From Acinetobacter indicus CIP 110367 (lineage in GTDB: Bacteria > Pseudomonadota > Gammaproteobacteria > Pseudomonadales > Moraxellaceae): a DNA stretch of 64,000 nucleotides. Under the pieces are notes generated by a model. It searched no databases and was not told the origin of the DNA. It saw only the letters and a list, made by a program, of their open reading frames with translations. How positions within the stretch are numbered: the first letter of the stretch is position 1; each line of letters starts with the position of its first letter. The stretch covers positions 434,001 to 498,000 of the forward strand of contig NZ_KI530754.1 of assembly GCF_000488255.1 (NCBI RefSeq). The letters run 5' to 3'. Of this stretch, positions 58,900 to 64,000 are shown in pieces. A program made the translations under genes and the position numbers.

Positions 58900-61800
58900 A
58901 TGTCCACGCTTGCTACCCTGAAAGAACTTCTTGCCAAAAGAATTTTAATTATTGATGGTGCTATGGGTACCATGATCCAACGCCATAAATTGGAAGAAGC
59001 CGATTATCGTGGTGAGCGTTTTGCTGACTGGGCCTATGACCTGAAAGGCAACAATGACCTGCTGGTACTGACCCAGCCACAGATTATTCAAGGCATTCAT
59101 GAAGCCTACCTAGATGCCGGCGCCGATATTATTGAAACCAACAGCTTTAACGGCACACGTGTTTCCATGGCGGATTACCACATGGAAACGCTGGTTCCGG
59201 AAATTAACCGTGAAGCTGCGCGTCTGGCCAAAGCTGCCTGTGAAAAATATTCAACACCGGAAAAACCACGTTTTGTGGCGGGTGTCTTGGGGCCAACCTC
59301 ACGCACCTGTTCAATTTCACCAAACGTGAATGATCCGGCATTTCGTAATATCACTTTTGATGAACTCAAAGAAAACTATATTGAAGCTGCGCACGCCCTG
59401 ATTGAAGGCGGTGCCGATATTCTGCTGATTGAAACCGTTTTCGATACCCTGAACTGTAAAGCGGCAATTTTTGCGGTAAAAGAAGTCTTTAAACAGCTGG
59501 GCCGCGAATTACCGCTGATGATTTCCGGCACCATCACCGATGCCTCAGGCCGTACCTTAACCGGCCAGACTGCCGAAGCGTTCTGGAACTCGGTGCGTCA
59601 TGGTGATTTACTCTCTATTGGCTTTAACTGTGCCTTAGGTGCAGATGCCATGCGTCCACACGTAAAAACCGTATCCGATGTGGCCGATGTCTTTGTTTCT
59701 GCACACCCGAATGCCGGCTTGCCAAATGCCTTTGGCGGTTATGATGAAACCCCGGAACAAACTGCTGCCTTCTTAAAAGAATTTGCCGAAAGCGGTCTAA
59801 TTAATATTACCGGTGGTTGCTGTGGCACCACGCCGGATCATATCCGTGCCATTGCACAAGCCGTTGAAGGTATTGCACCGCGTCAACTGCCAGAAATTGA
59901 GCCTGCCTGCCGTTTAAGTGGTTTAGAACCATTTAACATCACCAAAGATTCCTTGTTCGTGAACGTCGGTGAGCGGACCAACGTGACCGGTTCGAAAAAA
60001 TTCCTGCGTCTGATTCGTGAAGAAAACTTTGCCGAAGCGCTGGATGTGGCCCGTCAACAGGTTGAAAGCGGTGCACAGGTCATCGACATCAACATGGATG
60101 AAGGCATGCTCGATTCACAGGGCGCGATGGTGCACTTCCTGAATCTGGTGGCCTCTGAGCCGGACATTTCCCGTGTGCCAATCATGATTGACTCATCTAA
60201 ATGGGAAATTATTGAAGCCGGTCTGAAATGTGTACAAGGTAAAGCTGTCGTCAACTCGATTTCCCTGAAAGAAGGTTATGACGAGTTTGTCGAAAAAGCG
60301 CGTCTATGCCGTCAGTATGGTGCTGCCGTGATCGTGATGGCCTTTGATGAAAATGGTCAGGCCGATACCGCCGCACGTAAAAAAGAAATCTGTAAGCGTT
60401 CTTATGATGTACTGGTCAATGACGTGGGCTTCCCGGCTGAAGATATTATCTTTGACCCGAACGTGTTTGCAGTTGCAACCGGTATTGAAGAACACAACAA
60501 CTACGCGGTAGATTTCATTGAAGCGACGGGCTGGATTAAACAGAACCTGCCACATGCCATGATTTCTGGCGGTATTTCTAACGTGTCGTTCTCTTTCCGT
60601 GGTAATGAGCCAGTGCGTGAAGCAATTCATGCCGTGTTCCTGTACTATGCGATTAAACAGGGCCTGACCATGGGTATTGTAAACGCTGGTCAGCTAGCCA
60701 TTTATGATGATATTGACCCGGAACTGAAAGATGCGGTTGAGAACGTGATTCTGAACCAGAATCAGGGTACCAGCGGTCAGGATGCTACGGAAAAACTGCT
60801 GGAAGTCGCGGAAAAATATCGCGGTCAGTCGGGCGTTAAAAAAGAAGAAGAAAACCTGGAATGGCGTAACCAGCCGGTGGAAAAACGTCTGGAATATGCG
60901 CTGGTCAAAGGAATTACCACCTTTATTAATGAAGACACCGAAGAAGCCCGCTTAAAAGCCAAACGTCCGCTAGATGTGATTGAAGGTCCACTCATGGACG
61001 GTATGAACGTGGTCGGCGATCTGTTTGGTGCCGGTAAAATGTTCCTGCCGCAAGTGGTGAAATCGGCCCGTGTGATGAAACAGGCGGTGGCCTGGTTAAA
61101 CCCGTACATCGAAGCAGAAAAAACTGTGGGCGAGTCCAAAGGTAGAGTGCTGATGGCCACAGTAAAAGGCGATGTCCACGATATTGGTAAAAATATTGTC
61201 GGTGTGGTCTTGGGCTGTAACGGCTATGACATTATTGACCTGGGCGTAATGGTCCCGGCAGAGAAAATCCTGCAAACTGCGATTGATGAAAAAGTCGATA
61301 TTATTGGCCTGTCGGGTCTGATCACCCCATCTTTAGATGAAATGGTCTTTGTGGCCAAAGAAATGCAGCGTAAAGGCTTCAATATTCCATTGATGATTGG
61401 CGGTGCGACCACCTCGAAAGCGCATACGGCTGTGAAAATTGATCCACAATATTCCAATGATGCGGTGATTTATGTGGCTGATGCTTCACGTGCTGTTGGT
61501 GTGGCAACCACCCTGCTGTCACAAGACATGAAACCAGCATTTGTAGCAGACACCCGCGCTGAATATGCCAAAGTACGTGAGCGGATTGCCAACAAACAGC
61601 CAAAAGCGGCGAAACTGTCTTATGCAGAATCAATTGAAAACGGCCTGAAAATTGACTTTAAAGCCAATACACCGGTAAAACCAAACTTTATTGGTACCCA
61701 GACCCTGACCAACTATCCGCTGGAAACGCTGGTTGAATATTTTGACTGGACCCCGTTCTTTATTTCATGGAGTCTGGCCGGTAAATTCCCAGCCATCCTG

Positions 61801-62589
61801 ACCGATGAAGTGGTGGGTGAAGCAGCGACCGATTTATACAATCAGGCGCAGGCGATGCTGAAAGATATTATCGACAATAAACGCTTTGATGCGCGCGCGG
61901 TATTTAGTCTGTATCCGGCCAACCGTTCCGGTGCAGATTCAGTCGAAGTGTATGATGCAACAGGTACGCATGTCACACATACCTTCCAGCACGTTCGTCA
62001 GCAGTCAGACAAAGTCACTGGCAAACCGAACCTGTCACTGGCCGATTTTGTCGCGCCAAAAGGTGAAGCGGAAGACTATTTAGGTGGCTTTACCGTGTCG
62101 ATCTTTGGTGCAGAAGAAATGGCCAATGAGTACAAAGCCAAAGGCGATGACTACAATGCCATTTTGGTGCAGTCTTTAGGTGACCGTTTTGCCGAAGCCT
62201 TTGCCGAGCATTTGCATGAACGTATCCGTAAAGAGTTCTGGGGCTATCAGGCCAATGAACAACTGTCAAATGAAGAACTGATTAAAGAGAAATATGTGGG
62301 TATTCGTCCTGCACCAGGCTACCCTGCTTGCCCAGAGCACTCTGAAAAAGCACCTTTATTTGACTGGTTAGGCTCAACTGACAAGATTGGTACGCAACTG
62401 ACCAGCAGCTTTGCGATGTGGCCACCTTCATCAGTCAGTGGTTTCTACTATGCCAACCCTGAAAGCCAGTACTTTAACGTGGGTAAAATCGCAGGCGACC
62501 AGCTTGAAGATTATGCGAAACGTAAAGGTTGGACGTTGGATGAGGCGAAACGTTGGTTAGCGCCAAATCTGGATGATTCAGTGGTTTAA
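58900..62589 (+). CDS. metH: Cobalamin-dependent methionine synthase
   Basis: 1229-residue enzyme. Domains in order: homocysteine-binding barrel with the zinc Cys pair in [11 protein letters not shown] (near residue 310), pterin-binding barrel ([19 protein letters not shown]), cobalamin cap and B12 domain with His760 in [16 protein letters not shown] as the lower axial ligand, and the C-terminal activation domain with [15 protein letters not shown]. Length and order match E. coli MetH. ATG at 58900 has AAGGG upstream. Ends with a bidirectional terminator. Confidence 0.98.
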   Translation: MSTLATLKELLAKRILIIDGAMGTMIQRHKLEEADYRGERFADWAYDLKGNNDLLVLTQPQIIQGIHEAYLDAGADIIETNSFNGTRVSMADYHMETLVPEINREAARLAKAACEKYSTPEKPRFVAGVLGPTSRTCSISPNVNDPAFRNITFDELKENYIEAAHALIEGGADILLIETVFDTLNCKAAIFAVKEVFKQLGRELPLMISGTITDASGRTLTGQTAEAFWNSVRHGDLLSIGFNCALGADAMRPHVKTVSDVADVFVSAHPNAGLPNAFGGYDETPEQTAAFLKEFAESGLINITGGCCGTTPDHIRAIAQAVEGIAPRQLPEIEPACRLSGLEPFNITKDSLFVNVGERTNVTGSKKFLRLIREENFAEALDVARQQVESGAQVIDINMDEGMLDSQGAMVHFLNLVASEPDISRVPIMIDSSKWEIIEAGLKCVQGKAVVNSISLKEGYDEFVEKARLCRQYGAAVIVMAFDENGQADTAARKKEICKRSYDVLVNDVGFPAEDIIFDPNVFAVATGIEEHNNYAVDFIEATGWIKQNLPHAMISGGISNVSFSFRGNEPVREAIHAVFLYYAIKQGLTMGIVNAGQLAIYDDIDPELKDAVENVILNQNQGTSGQDATEKLLEVAEKYRGQSGVKKEEENLEWRNQPVEKRLEYALVKGITTFINEDTEEARLKAKRPLDVIEGPLMDGMNVVGDLFGAGKMFLPQVVKSARVMKQAVAWLNPYIEAEKTVGESKGRVLMATVKGDVHDIGKNIVGVVLGCNGYDIIDLGVMVPAEKILQTAIDEKVDIIGLSGLITPSLDEMVFVAKEMQRKGFNIPLMIGGATTSKAHTAVKIDPQYSNDAVIYVADASRAVGVATTLLSQDMKPAFVADTRAEYAKVRERIANKQPKAAKLSYAESIENGLKIDFKANTPVKPNFIGTQTLTNYPLETLVEYFDWTPFFISWSLAGKFPAILTDEVVGEAATDLYNQAQAMLKDIIDNKRFDARAVFSLYPANRSGADSVEVYDATGTHVTHTFQHVRQQSDKVTGKPNLSLADFVAPKGEAEDYLGGFTVSIFGAEEMANEYKAKGDDYNAILVQSLGDRFAEAFAEHLHERIRKEFWGYQANEQLSNEELIKEKYVGIRPAPGYPACPEHSEKAPLFDWLGSTDKIGTQLTSSFAMWPPSSVSGFYYANPESQYFNVGKIAGDQLEDYAKRKGWTLDEAKRWLAPNLDDSVV

Positions 62590-62610
62590 AAATCTACTAA
62601 TTTAGATTAG

Positions 62611-62641
62611 AAAAAATCCCCTCAAGTGAGGGGATTTTTTT
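62611..62641. terminator. Bidirectional terminator after metH
   Basis: AAAAATCCCCTC and GAGGGGATTTTT arms around AAGT. It can also end the minus-strand gene that stops at 62644. Confidence 0.85.
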
Positions 62642-62714
62642 ACTTAAAATTTAATTGGTATTCTCTTAAGTATTGCACTCTCAATATCATTTTTAATACC
62701 GGCATACTCATCTA

Positions 62715-63792
62715 AGTTGACAAAAATAACTAATCATGCGAAAAAGTTTTTTTAGTTAACAGATGTTCACACATGCCTCGAATTGTTTCTGTACCACTTA
62801 GTTTAGAACAGCGAGAACGACTCATTTTTCTGGCCAAGCATGCAAAACATTGGCGTGAAAGACAACGTGCCCAAACTATTCTCTGGCTTTCTGAAGGTAA
62901 AAGTGTTGCGGAAGTTGCCACTCTACAAGAACGTATCCCAGAAACCATAAGGCTACAACGCCGACGTTGGGAATTGTATGAGTTTGAATCGATTAAAGAA
63001 GGTCATCGCTCAGGTCGGCCCAATACATTGATCTCAGACTATCAGGCGAAAATCCTAGATTGGGTCAATACAAGTCCACTCAATGCAGAACAAATCCGAG
63101 TCAAACTACATGAAGAATACGAAGTGTCCGTGTCTGTTGAAACCATTCGTAAGTTTTTACGTGATTCAGGTATGGTCTTCAAGCGTACCCGTCATAGCTT
63201 GAAAAAAAAGAGATCCGATTGCATTTGAACAAGCAACACAGCAGATTGAAAAATTACGAGAGCAAGCGGCACGTGGTGAAATTATATTAGGTTATGTTGA
63301 TGAAACAGGGTTTTCATCTACACCTGATAACCGCTATGCATGGACAAAGATAGGTGATGTTCATGCGGTTGATGCAATAAGATTAAAACGAGTTAATGTC
63401 ATGGGGTGTTTGCTTTCAACGGGGAAACTGGTGACAAGTTGTTTACAAGAGTCAGTTACAAGCACTTGGTTTTATGCCTATTTAACTGGAATAGCTCAAC
63501 AAGTAAAACAGACTTATAACCTTCCATTGGTTCTTATTGTTGATAATGCCTCGATTCATAGAAGTAAAAAGATGGCTGATTACAGAGAGCTACTTAAAAG
63601 TAACTTTTCGACGAATTTGTATTTTATTCCAGCTTATAGCCCTGAGTTAAATCGAATCGAGATGGTATGGAAGCAGATGAAATATTATTGGCGAGATTTT
63701 CAAGTCATGACAGCTGATAAAATAGAGCAATGGGTGGAGAGAGTATCAAACCAATTCGGAAAAGAATACATGTTTACTTTTTAATGACAGCT
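62715..63792 (+). mobile_element. IS630-family insertion sequence
   Basis: 1078 bases, flanked on both sides by the dinucleotide TA (62713-62714 and 63793-63794), the target duplication of IS630/mariner elements. Imperfect terminal inverted repeats: AGTTGACAAAAATAACTAAT at the left and, on the reverse strand, AGCTGTCATTAAAAAGTAAA at the right (13 of 20 identical). It carries one transposase gene with a frame break. The exact IS name is not assigned. Confidence 0.85.
62773..63784 (+). pseudogene. IS630-family transposase with a frame break
   Basis: Frame 1 runs 62773-63228 and holds an HTH N terminus (LSLEQRERLIFLAKHAKHW; SVAEVATLQERIPETIRLQ). The second frame is open from about 63212 to 63784 and holds the DDE catalytic core: first Asp in LGYVDETGFS, second in VLIVDNASIHRSKK, Glu in YSPELNRIEMVWKQMK. 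The shift lies around an A8 tract (63202-63209) and AGAGATCC; to join the frames one base must be skipped (a +1 shift) or two bases added. It could be a true lesion or programmed frameshifting. Confidence 0.8.
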
Positions 63793-64000
63793 TAGTGACC
63801 CAACCTCTATTTCCTTGAGCTTAAAAAATTCAATTGTATATTCCCGTTTAGGATGCCAATTTTTTAATTCATACCTTAAATATTTTCTTCTTCCTTTCTG
63901 AAGAAGATTTAATTCATAAAATTGAGTTACGTCCTCAAGATTAGGATGAATAAATTTATAGTTCTGAGCAGAAAAATCATTTATTGAATACTGAGACCCT

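Larger units (their letters stand above)
62644..64000 (-). pseudogene. Gene interrupted by the IS630 element, 5' end outside window
   Basis: From the right edge, an open minus-strand frame reads in from 64000 to 63795 (phrases such as FIHPNLEDVTQFYELNLL and KGRRKYLRYELKNWHPKRE), then meets the IS630 element. On the far side, 62714-62644 continues the same frame to a stop: with the IS and one TA copy removed the protein reads on without a break through DEYAGIKNDIESAIL to KRIPIKF. I do not recognise the family. In the interrupted form the frame picks up a few IS codons (ending SCH) and stops at once. Confidence 0.8.

Overview
The window reads as a chromosomal segment of a non-pathogen-specific Acinetobacter (Moraxellaceae, Gammaproteobacteria). 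The evidence is gene content and order: rubA-rubB-estB-oxyR (36.6-39.9 kb) in the order described for A. baylyi, an orphan rnfB-like ferredoxin gene in front of nth, a stand-alone 537-residue CysN, and many short intrinsic terminators of the style common in this genus. The species cannot be fixed from the sequence alone. I see no rRNA, tRNA, CRISPR array, prophage or replication origin.

Layout. 1-10.3 kb: end of a META/DUF4377 lipoprotein, gdhA, rnfB-like plus nth, adk, a DUF445 membrane protein, a putative outer-membrane protein, mrdA (PBP2) with rsmD, and a Lys/Pro-rich lipoprotein. 10.6-16.9 kb: a urease operon on the minus strand (ureD-ureA-ureB-ureC ... ureE-ureF-ureG), broken between ureC and ureE by about 1 kb of A+T-rich DNA carrying two small genes in the opposite orientation. 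17-20.7 kb: SDR oxidoreductase, small lipoproteins, an acyltransferase and two NlpE-like lipoproteins. 20.8-29.2 kb: aceA (isocitrate lyase) divergent from a LysR regulator, a CorC/CNNM membrane protein, a WYL regulator, a quinone oxidoreductase and a thioredoxin-like protein. 29.6-36.1 kb: cysDN, lysS, a YqiA-type esterase and apt. 36.6-42.9 kb: rubredoxin and its reductase, esterase, oxyR, ppk1, mtgA. 43-56.5 kb: two rhomboid proteases, an FtsX-type ABC exporter divergent from the tesA-like esterase (as in E. coli tesA-ybbA-ybbP), beta-carbonic anhydrase, lipase-like hydrolase, TonB-dependent receptor with a Fur-like box, nfuA, and a large protein of unknown function. 56.8-64 kb: Pi transporter with a Pho-like box, metH and an IS630-family element.

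Most of the window is ordinary core chromosome. The features worth most attention are: (1) an IS630-family element (62715-63792) with TA target duplication that has split a minus-strand gene; removing the element rejoins the reading frame exactly; (2) the two-gene A+T-rich insertion inside the urease operon, encoding a zinc-ribbon protein and a single-pass membrane protein; (3) a family of CCCTCTCC/GGAGAGGG palindromes placed in operon gaps (ureG-ureF, ureA-ureD, cysN-cysD) and after the unknown 512-residue gene; (4) several small genes too short for routine ORF calling (27299-27469, 54604-54762). I did not find a convincing, wholly new multi-gene defence or biosynthetic system; the urease-operon insert is the best candidate for something undescribed.
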